Positions 11,340 to 21,284 are shown, counted from the first letter of the stretch. The stretch: DNA of 64,000 bases from Hermatobates lingyangjiaoensis (GCA_026182355.1 JAPFBL010000608.1:102299-166298), one strand, 5' to 3'. The notes: generated from the letters alone by a model not told the origin. Made by a program: numbers and translations.

Positions 11340-12179
11340 TAGGCTGTGATTACTTGTAACATATTATAAATAAATCATTAGTTGTGCAATCTGTAATTGT
11401 GTGGTATTTACTCATTCTGAGGTAAAATGGATAAACAAACAAAATTTTATAATTAGCTATATGATTTGTGAAATCATTGGATTTAAATAACTGTAGATAT
11501 TACGTGTTTCATTTTATTATTAAATCATCGTTAATCAATAAAAACAAAACCAGGCAAGAGTTTAACAATTGTGAAATACGTTTTCATTACAATTGATAAA
11601 ATGTATTAATATCAAAAAAAAATATATCGTTAATTTCATTCATTGTTTAGTACTTTAGGAAACAGGTGCATTTACAGTAGAGATGAGTGTGAACCACTCC
11701 AACTATTTTTTTTTCTTCTTCATATGAATAGAAAGATGAATAAATATGTAGTTTAAACGGAAGTTAAATATAAAACCTTTATCTGCTGCTGCTGAGAGAG
11801 TGCAGGGTTGGCTGAGATTTGTCCCTGACATTTCTCCACTAAGGTCGTCCTGTTCCTATCTCTCATTGCGGACTTCCTAAACCAGATCACCTCTAATTAG
11901 TCCTTTCAGTGCAAACTCCTACAACATTTGCATTTATATCTTCATTAAAATGTTTGCTACTATACAGCAAAACTGTATGTTTCTTTTCTTTACATATAAA
12001 CAATTTATAAATAATTTATAACAATTTATTTATAAAGTTATCATTACATATAAATTGTACCTATGATTTTATAATTTTGAAAACATTTTCTCGGTAAATA
12101 TACAACATAATAGTCATACTGTAGTAACTGAATAACATACACACTTTAAGTAGTAAGTCCCCATATTGTTTAAATATGG
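11340..12179. other. AT-rich DNA with a family D tail
   Basis: 11377-11445 is a family D tail fragment (ATTAGTTGTGCAATCTGTAA, ACTCATTCTGAGGTAAAATG) without a ribozyme. The rest has no gene I recognise. Confidence 0.5.
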
Positions 12180-12358
12180 GGATATTGTTATAATTATTCT
12201 ATTGCTTTAGAATTATTTCATAAGTATAGAGATCACTATTTGATTACCTTGGAAATCTGATTTAAATATTGAAAAGTGAGTCTTTGTTATGTTTCAGTCT
12301 ATGTGTCACAGTTTATTTTAAGTGTAATCTGTCCTGCAGGACCGTTTTTCGTTCATCA
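12180..12358 (+). repeat. Direct repeat, copy 1
   Basis: About 179 bp (GATATTGTTATAATTATTCT ... CCTGCAGGACCGTTTTTCG) nearly identical to 13541-13720. Each copy is followed at once by (TA)n, and together they enclose a PLE/hammerhead cluster. Confidence 0.85.
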
Positions 12359-12359
12359 T

Positions 12360-12360
<1 letters not shown>

Positions 12361-12409
<49 letters not shown>
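12361..12409. repeat. (TA)n microsatellite
   Basis: About 24 TA units immediately after direct repeat copy 1. Confidence 0.95.
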
Positions 12410-12414
<5 letters not shown>

Positions 12415-12479
12415 GATCAAACCAAAAGAAGTTTTAATTCATTTACTTTAATTCATTTTTTAAAGTTTCAAAAACTTTA

Positions 12480-12625
12480 TGTTTACCTGATGAACACGAA
12501 GAGTTCAAAACGCTTGGTTTGAATTGAAAAAAAAACTATTTTTTTTTTGGTGGAGACTTTGTATTATCAATTTACTCAAGTATGGGTAAATATCACAAAA
12601 ATTATGGATTGCACAACTAATGAAC
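12480..12625 (+). mobile_element. Family D cassette, decayed
   Basis: Carries CTGATGAACACGAAGAGTTC, AAAACGCTTG, GGTGGAGACTTT and GATTGCACAACTAATGAA, the family D order, but CTGATGA runs directly into the stem and the GAAA box reads AAAA, so the ribozyme is broken. Confidence 0.6.
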
Positions 12626-12748
12626 GAATAGCCATTTCTAATTGATAATATTGCATGCTTTATTTCTTGTAATGATGTTTGTATATTTTTATCTCGCAGA
12701 TACCATTTTGTTTCTTTCAAAGTGTTCGTTACTGGAACTTATGATAAA

Positions 12749-12750
<2 letters not shown>

Positions 12751-12803
<53 letters not shown>
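12751..12803. repeat. (TA)n microsatellite
   Basis: About 26 TA units between a family D-adjacent segment and a family C' arm. Confidence 0.95.
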
Positions 12804-12805
<2 letters not shown>

Positions 12806-12960
12806 ACTTAAAATTCGAAAAAACGATCCAAACTGGACGCAAATCAGTTCGCAAACGAAGAAAAGCAACACACAGAGAAAGAGACACACTTACAAACTCA
12901 AATTTTCGGATGATCCGTCTTCAGGAGAAAAGAGAGAATGGGCGACCAAGCACGCCGGAA
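12804..12960 (-). mobile_element. Family C' hammerhead cassette
   Basis: Reversed tail (ATCCAAACTGGACGCAAATC, AAGAAAAGCAACACACAGAG) ending in a minus-strand ribozyme; bounded by TA tracts on both sides. No plus-strand partner: after the ribozyme there is AGAGAGAATGGGCGACCAAG and then TA repeat. Confidence 0.75.
12900..12924 (-). ncRNA. Hammerhead ribozyme motif, family C'
   Basis: CTGAAGA, stem II CGGA/TCCG with loop TCA, GAA, stem III AATT, cleavage nucleotide T. Confidence 0.88.
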
Positions 12961-12982
12961 ATATATATATATATATATATAT

Positions 12983-13295
12983 TGTTGAATAACGCCCCAT
13001 ATTTGGCTTGTATCTGCTTCTTACACAATTTCTCCAGTTTCCGGAATTCCTTCCTCGTCTCTTCATTAAAACTATAAAGTCTATCACCAATATTACTAGT
13101 CGACATGTTTCGAATGTACCACATTCATGTCGACTAGTAATATTGGTGATAGACTTTATAGTTTTAATGAAGAGACGAGGAAGGAATTCCGGAAACTGGA
13201 GAAATTGTGTAAGAAGCAGATACAAGCCAAATATGGGGCGTTATTTAACAATATATGTTTAATGAAGGACTGCTTCCAACTTTTACAAATATATA
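12983..13295. pseudogene. Head-to-head PLE N-terminal fragments
   Basis: Two mirror-image copies meet near 13110. The plus-strand copy starts at the ATG at 13127 (MSTSNIGDRLYSFNEETRKE, FRKLEKLCKKQIQAKYGALF, NNICL) and is then frameshifted by loss of one A before the expected N-E-G-L-L-P; it ends in TTTTACAAA(TA)n. The minus-strand copy starts at about 13106 and ends FNN then (TA)n. At the centre a minus-strand GAATGT/ACATTC hairpin, GAA and ACATGTC survive, but the CTGANGA box is lost. Confidence 0.7.
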
Positions 13296-13317
13296 TATAT
13301 ATATATATAATGTAATT

Positions 13318-13500
13318 TTTTTTTGAGGGTGGAGGTCCAATGATTTTAAACTAGTCCTTTTACCAACGTTTCGACATATATTTATGTCATCTTCAGGGCT
13401 ACAACATGATTGTTTTAAATTAGCACTACTATTACTACTATTTGGTAATTTATTACATTTTAATATGTACAGTAACAAAGAGGAATTTACTGATATATCA
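13318..13500 (-). mobile_element. Family E hammerhead cassette
   Basis: Reversed tail (GGTGGAGGTCCAATGATTTT...) and a complete minus-strand ribozyme following (TA)n at 13291-13308. Single-armed. Confidence 0.75.
13365..13396 (-). ncRNA. Hammerhead ribozyme motif, family E
   Basis: CTGAAGA, stem II GACATA/TATGTC with loop AATA, GAA, stem III ACGT, cleavage nucleotide T. Confidence 0.9.
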
Positions 13501-13540
13501 GTTATTTCGATTATGGATTTTTTTTTTATACATTGACATA

Positions 13541-13720
13541 AGGATATTGTTATAATTATTCTATTGCTTTAGAATTATTTCATAAGTATAGAGATCACTA
13601 TTTGATTACCTTGGAAATCTGATTTAAATATTGAAAAGTGAGTCTTTGTTATGTTTCAGTCTATGTGTCACAGTTTATTTTAAGTGTAATCTGTCCTGCC
13701 GGACCGTTTTTCGTTTATCA
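13541..13720 (+). repeat. Direct repeat, copy 2
   Basis: Second copy of 12180-12358, differing by a few substitutions and a 1-bp indel, again followed by (TA)n (13723-13771). Confidence 0.85.
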
Positions 13721-13772
<52 letters not shown>

Positions 13773-13774
13773 TC

Positions 13775-13800
13775 GTATATTTGGGGAGCAGGCCTTGAAT
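13775..13800 (-). pseudogene. PLE N-terminal tail relic
   Basis: Minus strand encodes I-Q-G-L-L-P-K-Y-T then TA repeat: only the last codons of an N-terminal fragment remain. Confidence 0.45.
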
Positions 13801-13979
13801 GAGAGGTAAAGAAAAGACCCTGGGGAAACCTCACCTTGTCACTACCTGTTGATAACTTCTGTTGTTATGTTTACGTGCAGTTGACTTTGCGAATAGTTTA
13901 TTTGAGTTTTTTCAGTTTAAAATTATATTAGTTTTTAAGTAAATTGTGATACTACGATCTACTATTCTAAATAACATCC

Positions 13980-14011
13980 TTGATAATGGTCGATGAAGAC
14001 CGAAACATGTT
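13980..14011 (+). ncRNA. Hammerhead-like motif with U3-A8 pair, family F
   Basis: Core box reads TTGATAA where CTGATGA is expected: C3 to T and G8 to A together, which keeps a Watson-Crick pair at 3-8. Stem II GGTC/GACC, GAA, stem III ACATGT, cleavage nucleotide T. Confidence 0.65.
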
Positions 14012-14145
14012 GATACACAGAAATAAAAATTTTGGAGAACTGATTTATCTTGTCCCAAACTTATGGAAGCATGGGTAAGGAAATTTGAAAAATTAATTCG
14101 AAAATGTGTCAAAATAGATATAGGCATAGGTTTTAATAGAACATA
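13986..14145 (+). pseudogene. PLE N-terminal fragment with frameshift
   Basis: ATG at 13986 lies inside the hammerhead-like motif. Frame reads MVDEDRNMLIHRNKNFGELI and YLVPNLWK, then a shift, then VRKFEKLIRKCVKIDIGIGF-NRT before TA repeat. It matches the protein at 51873-52057 throughout (MVNDDRNMSVYSNKNFGELM). Confidence 0.7.
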
Positions 14146-14342
14146 TATATATATGTTCTATTAAAACCTATATGTATATGTATATATATATATATTTCGT
14201 TGAACAGCTGACCGTATTTTGCTGATGTCATTTTCTTCACTAGTTTTTCAAGGTTTCTGAATACCTTCTTCTTTCCTTCATCCAAACGTTGGAGAATGTT
14301 AATTAAGTTGGAACCGACATGTTTCGACTGGCTTCCAGTCAT
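14133..14342 (-). pseudogene. PLE N-terminal fragment, family F
   Basis: Minus-strand frame from the ATG at 14342, which lies inside the ribozyme: MTGSQSKHVGSNLINILQR, LDEGKKKVFRNLEKLVKKM, TSAKYGQLFNE, then TA repeat. This is the best copy of the family F protein start. The plus-strand partner is a short piece at 14375-14440 (QLFNEICLNEGLLPNFTNIY). Confidence 0.72.
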
Positions 14343-14348
14343 CTTCAG
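14316..14348 (-). ncRNA. Hammerhead ribozyme motif, family F
   Basis: CTGAAGA, stem II GACTGG/CCAGTC with loop AAG, GAA, stem III ACATGT, cleavage nucleotide C (GTC site). One of the most regular motifs in the window. Confidence 0.92.
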
Positions 14349-14374
14349 GGTGATTAATTAAAAAGTGATTAATT

Positions 14375-14426
14375 TCGTCAGCTGTTCAACGAAATATGCT
14401 TAAATGAAGGACTGCTTCCAAATTTT

Positions 14427-14440
<14 letters not shown>
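14375..14440 (+). pseudogene. PLE N-terminal tail fragment
   Basis: Plus strand QLFNEICLNEGLLPNFTNIY running into (TA)n at about 14430-14466; right-hand partner of 14133-14342. Confidence 0.65.
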
Positions 14441-14466
<26 letters not shown>

Positions 14467-14468
<2 letters not shown>

Positions 14469-14630
14469 ATCAAACCAAAATATGAAATGGGAAAAAAAGA
14501 CTAAGATGTTTCAACCACAATAAGCGGGCTTTATCAGGGTCAAAACCCCAACTGATGAATACCGCTTGTTGTGGTTTAAAGATCTTAGTGTTTTTTTTTC
14601 TCATTTCATATTGTGGTTTGATCATGTATA
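14467..14630. mobile_element. Family A palindrome, decayed
   Basis: Arms with ATCAAACCAAAATATGAAAT and its mirror are recognisable, but both ribozyme cores are broken (TTTATCAGGGT in place of TTCGTCAGAGT; box missing on the right). Confidence 0.6.
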
Positions 14631-14639
14631 AATTTATAT

Positions 14640-15530
14640 GCTAATTTATCAAGTAAAATACGTCATAAGAGATCATTTATAGTAAATTTGTTTTTTTTTT
14701 TCATTATTTTTTAATTATTAAATAGCAGGGATATTTGCCAAGTGTGTATATATATATATATATTTTGAAAGATGGTAGAGTCGTCATCTGATTGTTTAAA
14801 ACAAGGGAAGAAATCGTGACCTCAAAGTGTCAAGAATGGAAGACATAAAAATCAAGTTAGTCACGGATCATAGTACTGGAAGGAAATATGGAAGAGAAGA
14901 GGTAATCGTTCTATACTTGGCCGACCTTACCCAGCCGTCGCCCTTTTGACTTCGTGACTGCAAATGCACACATTTCGCAACTTGTCTCTTTTGTAAATTA
15001 TAGCAAATACTTTGAAATATCCACTCGTTCAACAGAACAAACACAACTCGAAAAGCATTATCTTTGTTCTAATGTTGCTCTTTCTTATTGGAATGTCTTC
15101 ATCAAAAACTTTGTATAGCGTGATATGTCTTTGATCTATTGCCATAATACTTTCGACAATAAAAATTTACACTCTTTCATCCAGATGGAATTACATTTAA
15201 AGGACATAGTAAAAATTGTTTAAAGTAACTAACATTTTGTGAAATATTTAATGAAATTGACACGAAGCTAACTTTGTTGTAACCTTTACAGTTTCAAAGA
15301 GTTTTATAGGAAACAAGGACAATTACTTGTAGCTTTATGAGAAAGTTATCTACCTATTAGCAGTACTGAATCAAGTTTGCTAGTCATTTGTTAATATTCT
15401 TACCGAAAAAAAAAAGTTTTTACGTTTAAATAATAATTTAGTGTACGTTTAAACTGAATATTTTTAGTTCAATGTATGTGAACAGTAGTGATCATCATTT
15501 TTGCAGCGCTGATAGGCTTTCTGCACTAAA
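14640..15530. other. AT-rich non-genic DNA
   Basis: Contains a short (TA)n at 14748-14762. No gene or element recognised. Confidence 0.5.
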
Positions 15531-15534
15531 CAGT

Positions 15535-15838
15535 TAGATTAAGTTAGCTTGAAGTGGCAGTCCCACAAGGAACACACATTGGCCTCTAGTGATAACATAC
15601 ACTAAGGATTGATTCTCCATAAGGAGTCCTAAATTTTGCCTCTCTGAAGTGTTTTTAGAGTTGGAATTTTTAAAAAGTACCTGACATGGTACAGGCTTGA
15701 GACAGACGACTTAATGGACTATCCGACGGATAGTGCATTCTCTCCTGTGAATCAATCTAAGGCCAGAGTAGGTATCGAACCTTGGACCTACCAGTTCATA
15801 GTCGAGCACGTTGCCACTGAGCTAACCTGGCCCCCTAC
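15535..15838 (-). mobile_element. tRNA-derived SINE
   Basis: Minus strand: GGGGCCAGGTTAGCTCAGTG (A box), TCGAACCTTGGAC region (B box on the minus strand GGTTCGATACC), then the shared SINE body (CTGTACCATGTCAGGTACTT, GGCAAAATTTAGGACTCC) and a CTAACTTAATC tail. Diverged 5-15% by eye from the copy at 23506. Confidence 0.75.
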
Positions 15839-16120
15839 TAATCAGTTAAAATTATGCCGTCTTCTATACGTCTCAAATGCTAATTTTAGACGATTACTAT
15901 ATGAATTAAACACATTTAAAACATGTTGTGATTCTCCTTTTCAAGCAAAAATATTCAACAAATGTTTAATGAATTTCGTTTTGTTGCCTTTTTTATTGTT
16001 GCAGCTGTTCTATAATTCTGCTGTAACTATATCGGAGGAAACTGAAACAATAGCAAATCCAAATATTGTTCATATATACATGCTTCAAATGTATAAATCA
16101 GTCTTTAAGAATAAATAGAG

Positions 16121-16589
16121 GTTAAGTTAGGTTTTAGTGGCTGTCCCATGAGAAAGGACAAAAACGACTAATATTGCCGTCGGTGATAGCCCACTATGAC
16201 CATTCTATATTGAGATACTTAAACTTTGCCTAACCCAAGCGCATTTAGAATAGAGATCTTTTACATCCTAGCACTTTACATCGTACAGACTCAGGAACAA
16301 CGTGTAAAGTCCTCGCTGTGGCTAAGATGAACTGCGTAAATTACTTATTGAATATGAAAAACATTCCCTAAGGTCAATAACTGTTGTGTAATTTACTCCT
16401 TCATAGTGCTTTTTTCGTTTTTTTTTTTGTTTAACCGATCTACTTGCCGGTGGCTTAACGTCCTCTCCGAGAGACGACGTACTCAGATTTATTCACCTCC
16501 CGCGTGAATAAATCGAGGGCCAGGTGGAAATCGAACCCCGGACTACCAGCCCAGAGGCGAGTAGGTACGTTAACTACTGAGCCAACCGT
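16121..16589 (-). mobile_element. tRNA-derived SINE, long or interrupted copy
   Basis: Starts with AGGTTAAGTTAGGTTTTAGT (tail, plus-strand view) and ends with the head GTTAACTACTGAGCCAACC. About 140 bp longer than other copies because of an insertion near 16330-16430. Confidence 0.7.
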
Positions 16590-16689
16590 TATAGTTTTAA
16601 AGTTTATAAATTGAAATTTGAACATTTTCAAACAAGTTGACTGTTGATAAGTAAGAAGAATATTCTTCCGCTGTCAACGCAACTTCAAG

Positions 16690-17216
16690 CAAATAATCTA
16701 CTTGCTGATTAAAATTGAATAGCAAACAGTGAATCGGGAAATCCTATTCGTTAAGAGAACTCGGAGGAAGGAGTACCAAAAGGGGAAATCAATTGATTTT
16801 TGCGTGGGTTCCCCTTCATGTTGGCCTTGGAGTGACTGTCCCCGCCTCATTCTGATACCTATTCTGCCATCACATACCAAAAGAGCCGTCATGAATAGGG
16901 TGTGGTCAGAATAGATGACTGACTGGGAATCCCAACCCAAGGATGCCAAACAAGTTTGTTGATACGGTTTTCCTGAAATGGGTAGATAATAGGCCAAAAA
17001 AATTGATCCACGAACATCTTCTTGAGGGTCACTGCCCTTGCTGTCTAAGATGTTGGTCTGGCTTTAACAGAAATGCTTTGTCATAACAAAATAGGGCTTC
17101 TCTCAGGATACTATCAAACCTAGTAATACCGCTTTATATGTATAAAGTTTAAAGCACAAAAAAAAAGGGAAACAGAAGGAAAAATGCACATCATGTGTTT
17201 ATTTGTTGTAATTTTT

Positions 17217-17220
<4 letters not shown>
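16690..17220. other. Less AT-rich unknown segment
   Basis: 16730-17060 is open on the minus strand for 99 codons and on the plus strand for 61, overlapping. Neither translation shows a domain I know. Could be part of an unrecognised dispersed repeat. Confidence 0.35.
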
Positions 17221-17250
<30 letters not shown>

Positions 17251-17460
17251 ATATATATGAGTCGCCGCTCTACCTTCCTGTGAGACTCTTCGTTTCCTGA
17301 TGACGATGATGCACGAAATGTAGAAGTGATTATTACTTTGTCTATCTTTGTGCTACCTTCTTTTTAATTGGTTTATATATATATAATGTTTTAAATTTTG
17401 GTAGCCATCCCTCCTTATACGTTGGTATAATTTTTAGCAATGTATATATTAACATTATAT
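17221..17460. repeat. (CA)n, TA tracts and decayed family B piece
   Basis: (CA)n at 17221-17248, then a family B-like core (CTGATGA present, but the stem and GAAA box altered), short TA tracts, and a minus-strand trace of a PLE N-terminal end (E-G-W-L-P-K-F) at 17400-17440. Confidence 0.5.
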
Positions 17461-17479
17461 ATATATATATATATATATA

Positions 17480-17597
17480 TCAGTTGGGTTTTTGACTCTG
17501 ACGAAGACCGCTTGTTACGGTTGAAAGATCTTAGTCTTGTTTTCCCATTTCTTTTTGTGGTTTGATCATTGATTGTTGTTTCACGTGTTTTGGTGAA

Positions 17598-17600
<3 letters not shown>
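17480..17600 (+). mobile_element. Family A cassette, single-armed
   Basis: Plus-strand ribozyme and full tail ending in (TA)n(TG)n at 17604-17668. (TA)n also lies immediately upstream at 17456-17480, so this is one half-palindrome between two TA tracts. Confidence 0.8.
17498..17532 (+). ncRNA. Hammerhead ribozyme motif, family A
   Basis: CTGACGA, stem II ACCG/CGGT, GAA, stem III AGATCT, cleavage nucleotide T. Confidence 0.87.
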
Positions 17601-17603
<3 letters not shown>

Positions 17604-17671
<68 letters not shown>

Positions 17672-17735
17672 ATTCGTGCATGTTCCACGCAAGTATTACA
17701 TTATTCATAATATATATATATATATATATATAGTT
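17604..17735. repeat. (TA)n(TG)n(TA)n microsatellites
   Basis: (TA) 17604-17635, (TG) 17636-17668, and a second (TA) tract at about 17710-17732. Confidence 0.9.
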
Positions 17736-17947
17736 ACATTAGGAGCAGTGTCTGGACTGACCAATTTCTTGCTGAGGTTTTCTAGTTTTCCGACTAGTTT
17801 GTGAGAAGTCAAAGGTATTTTCCAGAAGAATTCAGGTAAAATTTACCTTTAACTCACCTCAAACTAGTCAGGAAACTGGAAAACCTTTCTAGTAGTCAAC
17901 CTGTACATATTCTGTGAAGTTATCCAGTCGGATTTTGTCCTTTCGCC

Positions 17948-18185
17948 GTGCACTGAGGTTAGCTTAGTGGTTAACATACTCGCCTCTGGGCTGGTAGTCC
18001 GGGGTTCGATCTCCACATGGTCCTCGATTTATTCACGCGGGAGGTGAGTAAATCTGAGTAAGTCGTTCCTCGGAGAAGTACTCAGAAGATGAGTACGATT
18101 TCAGATACTCGTTAAAGATTCCTACTTGAAATATACTTGTTAGGAAAAGTTTAGAACTCCCAATGTAGAATCTGTAGAAGGACTG
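17948..18185 (+). mobile_element. tRNA-derived SINE, 3' truncated
   Basis: A box TTAGCTTAGTGG, B box GGGTTCGATCTCC, then the conserved ATTTATTCACGCGGGAGGTG, GATGAGTACGATTTCAGATA..., ending near AATGTAGAATC. Confidence 0.75.
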
Positions 18186-18199
18186 ATAAAACAAAAATC

Positions 18200-18750
18200 A
18201 GGTAAACAGCTGACGTTAGGAGTTTCACCGGCTAGGGGATTGATTTAAACAATAAAAAAGAAAACTAAAAAGTATAAAGGATAATTTGCTCGCAATGCCC
18301 GCTTGCTCTCAGACAGTAATCACCAAATGCAATTCCACATTTACTTTATAAATATTTGTAGGTACTTCTCATTCCTTACTAAGCGTTTGGCTTGTGTTGC
18401 AGTATCTCACAAGAGAATACACATAGACCGCACCTTTATTATAACTTAACAATTTTTTAAAAACAAAAAAATAATATATAGATTTTATAATCGACATAAA
18501 CATGGTTTTTAATTTTAACCAGAGTTTTTTTTAAAAAAAAATACCAAAATTATAGCAATACTTGTATCAAAGATTTCGTTATCTTGGTGTTTTTTTTTTT
18601 CTAATTTGAGTTGGTATAAACAACTCCCTCTTTGACTAACCAGTTTTTAATTTTTTAGTTATACAGTTAGTTACTCGATGGTATTAATTAACTCATTCAG
18701 GAATTAACTTAAAAAGGAATTTTCCCCATAATAAACACATAAAAAAATCA
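18200..18750. other. AT-rich non-genic DNA
   Basis: Homopolymer-rich; no gene or element recognised. Confidence 0.5.
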
Positions 18751-18751
18751 T

Positions 18752-18955
18752 TAGTTGTGCAATCCGTAATTGTGTGGTATTCACTCATTCTGATGTAAAA
18801 TGGATAAAGAAACTAAAGTCTCCCACATAAATGAAGTTAGTGTCTTTCTGATGATGAACACAAAGCGTTCGAAACGCGTTGTTGTTGTTGAATAAAACTT
18901 CATTTGTGTAGAGACTTTTGTTTGTTTATCCATTTTACCTCAGAATGACATAAAA
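18752..18955. mobile_element. Family D palindrome, short left arm
   Basis: Left tail (ATTAGTTGTGCAATCCGTAA... AATGAAG) is reversed but lacks the ribozyme; right arm carries an intact plus-strand ribozyme and full tail. Confidence 0.8.
18848..18880 (+). ncRNA. Hammerhead ribozyme motif, family D
   Basis: CTGATGA, stem II GAAC/GTTC (outer pairs kept, inner pairs lost), GAA, stem III ACGCGT, cleavage nucleotide T. Confidence 0.8.
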
Positions 18956-19347
18956 AAATGTTTGTCTGTATATTTCCTGTTTAATTCCTTAGCATAAACA
19001 AATTATAAAGTAAAATCAATTTATTTATGGCATCACAAAGGTTGTTAGTAATTATAATAATGTATTATAGAGTGTTGTCATACATTATTGCAGAAGTGCC
19101 ACATTTCATCTATTTTAGAAGGTTTGCTTCCTCAATCTTTTGACATGTATGTCAATTAAATGGAAGCATGAAAATTCATGCTTTTAATACATGATAGTAA
19201 CTATTTCTACTGAGTCACCTTCATTTTTTGTCAGCAGTAATAGACCAAGGGTAACTACCTTCTTATTAAAAACATTAATTCTAGTCAGCACCAATATTTT
19301 TCTTAACGAGGCTGTAAAATAGTGTATTTAAACTGTTTTTTCTGTCA

Positions 19348-19670
19348 GGGTCAGGCTAGCTCAATGGTTAACGTACTCCCCTCTGAACTGGTAGGTCCGG
19401 GGTTCGATACTCACCTGGCTTTCGATTTATTCACATGAGAGATGAATAAATATCTGAATACGCCGCGTCCCTCTGAGAGGACGTTAAGCTGTCAGTCCCG
19501 AGCCTGTACGATGTTAGGTACTCATCAAAAATCCCTACTCTACATACACGTGAGTGATACAAAATTTAGAACTCCCAATGTAGAATCAACAGGTAAAATG
19601 GTTCGCACAATACTCAAACGGGTGCCAAATACTAAATGAGCCACAATTTCCGGCACTAAAAGGTGAAAGC
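19348..19670 (+). mobile_element. tRNA-derived SINE, alternative 3' tail
   Basis: Head GGCTAGCTCAATGG and GGGGTTCGATACTC, body as in other copies to about 19592, then a different tail (GGGTGCCAAATACTAAATGA, GCACTAAAAGGTGAAAGC). The same tail occurs at 37480-37550 and 53225-53320. Confidence 0.72.
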
Positions 19671-19679
19671 ATTATAAGT

Positions 19680-20750
19680 GTGGATGTTGGAAAACAAAAA
19701 AACAATTTTTTATTGATAGTTTACCAATCTATAAAAATATTATTACTAATAAAAAATATTATATTTTGAATAATAAATTATTCTTTCGTTTTTCGATAAA
19801 TCTGTTTATGTGAATTTAAACACTTTCTTTAGTTCAATACCAAATCAAATATTTCTTTTTATTGACAATAGTTTTAATACACAATAATGCGCAATATTGT
19901 ATGATTATATATACACAACTGACAGAGGTGCCATCTTTGATGGGTATTTTACTAAAATTCAGAGATGATACCTGATATTCCAAATATTATTTGAAATTAT
20001 AGAATGGTCGAAAATATTATAATTAGTACAGTCCATAACTGTGATTAGATCAGGGGTTTCTTTTACGTTTTGCAACTTTAGATACTGGGTTCAAATTTGA
20101 TTTTATTCTAGGCATACTTGTTACCTAGGACTCACTTTTTTAAAGCAAACATATTATGGTAAACACAAACGAATTACTTGCTAAAGTATCAGATACCTAA
20201 AAATACCTGTATATCTATTCAGGTTTTGTCTCTACATTGCTTAGAACTGACTCATTTGATGTTATCATTACATTTTACACTAAGAGAAAAAATATATTTT
20301 AAAAATTTTAAAAATACTCAGTTATTTTTAGGTGTCTGATACTGCAGCAAGTAGGTATTGTTAGTTACCTGAGTAGCTAGCCAAACATAGCTTAAAAGTC
20401 CACAACTTTGATTCTACTTGCATTTCCTATTCATTAAAACCTTAGCTTTCAAGGCAGACATACACAAATCTACTGTCAAAGCTTGAACTCGCTATCACTT
20501 ATGGTAGCTGAGTTTACTTGTGATAAAATTTTTGAACAAACAGACAGAAATTTTTCTAAGGGTGGATTCAGTTTCTCTAATTGTATAAAACGTAAAGATA
20601 ACTTGAAATGAGTCAGCTCTCAGCAATGCACAGACGAAACCTTTCTCTTATTCATATAAATATTATATCATAGAATCATTGTCCCTTTCTTTTCAATCAT
20701 TTTAAATTATACTGGAATGCGTTTATAGCAAATATTACTAGGAATCGTTA
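19680..20750. other. AT-rich non-genic DNA
   Basis: No gene recognised. CTAAAAATACCTG / ATTTTTAGGTGTCTGATACT motifs at 20190 and 20330 are in inverted orientation and may be ends of an unrecognised small element. Confidence 0.4.
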
Positions 20751-20769
20751 TGACATATATATATATATA

Positions 20770-21012
20770 CTTTTTTCGTTGGAAAACGATCCAAAACGGA
20801 CAAATATAGTTCAAATATAGAAAAAGAAACATAGAGAAATCAAAAGAACACACTTACAGTCTCTAATTTTTGGTTTGAACAGTCTTCAGGAGAGATAAGG
20901 AAGGGAAACCCTCTCTTAGAAGAGGGTTTCCCTCTCTTATCTCTCCTGAAGACGGTTCAAACCGAAAATTAGAGACTGTAAGTGTGTTCTTTTGATTTCT
21001 CTATGTTTCTTT
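20770..21012. mobile_element. Family C hammerhead palindrome
   Basis: Left arm reversed (GAAAACGATCCAAAACGGAC, AAAAAGAAACATAGAGAAAT), right arm forward, meeting near 20920. The left ribozyme has CAAA for GAAA; the right is intact. TA tracts border both sides (20755-20769; 21015-21074). Confidence 0.85.
20946..20971 (+). ncRNA. Hammerhead ribozyme motif, family C
   Basis: CTGAAGA, stem II GGTT/AACC, GAA, stem III AATT, cleavage nucleotide A. Confidence 0.87.

Positions 21013-21014
<2 letters not shown>

Positions 21015-21074
<60 letters not shown>
21015..21074. repeat. (TA)n microsatellite
   Basis: About 29 TA units separating a family C palindrome from a family A palindrome. Confidence 0.95.
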
Positions 21075-21076
<2 letters not shown>

Positions 21077-21113
21077 ATGATCAAACCACAATAAGAAATG
21101 GGAAAACAAGACT

Positions 21114-21148
21114 AAAATCTTTCAACCGTAACAAGCGGTCTTCGTCAG
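21114..21148 (-). ncRNA. Hammerhead ribozyme motif, family A, stem III change
   Basis: CTGACGA, stem II ACCG/CGGT, GAA, stem III AGATTT (C to T, leaving a G-T wobble), cleavage nucleotide T. Confidence 0.78.
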
Positions 21149-21181
21149 AGTCAAAAACCCAACTGAGTTGGGTTTTTGACT

Positions 21182-21216
21182 CTGACGAAGACCGCTTGTT
21201 ACGGTTGAAAGATCTT
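21182..21216 (+). ncRNA. Hammerhead ribozyme motif, family A
   Basis: CTGACGA, stem II ACCG/CGGT, GAA, stem III AGATCT, cleavage nucleotide T. Confidence 0.88.
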
Positions 21217-21284
21217 AGTCTTGTTTTCCCATTTCTTATTGTGGTTTGATCATTGATTGTTGTTTCACGTGTTTATGTGAAATC

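Noticed and set aside
12642..12992. 116-codon plus-strand frame and similar frames with Tyr-Ile runs throughout
   Set aside because: Tyr-Ile runs are TA repeats read as codons; the non-repeat parts are element tails.
16698..16997. 99-codon minus-strand frame
   Set aside because: It overlaps a frame on the other strand, has no known domain, and lies among SINEs; no support for a gene.
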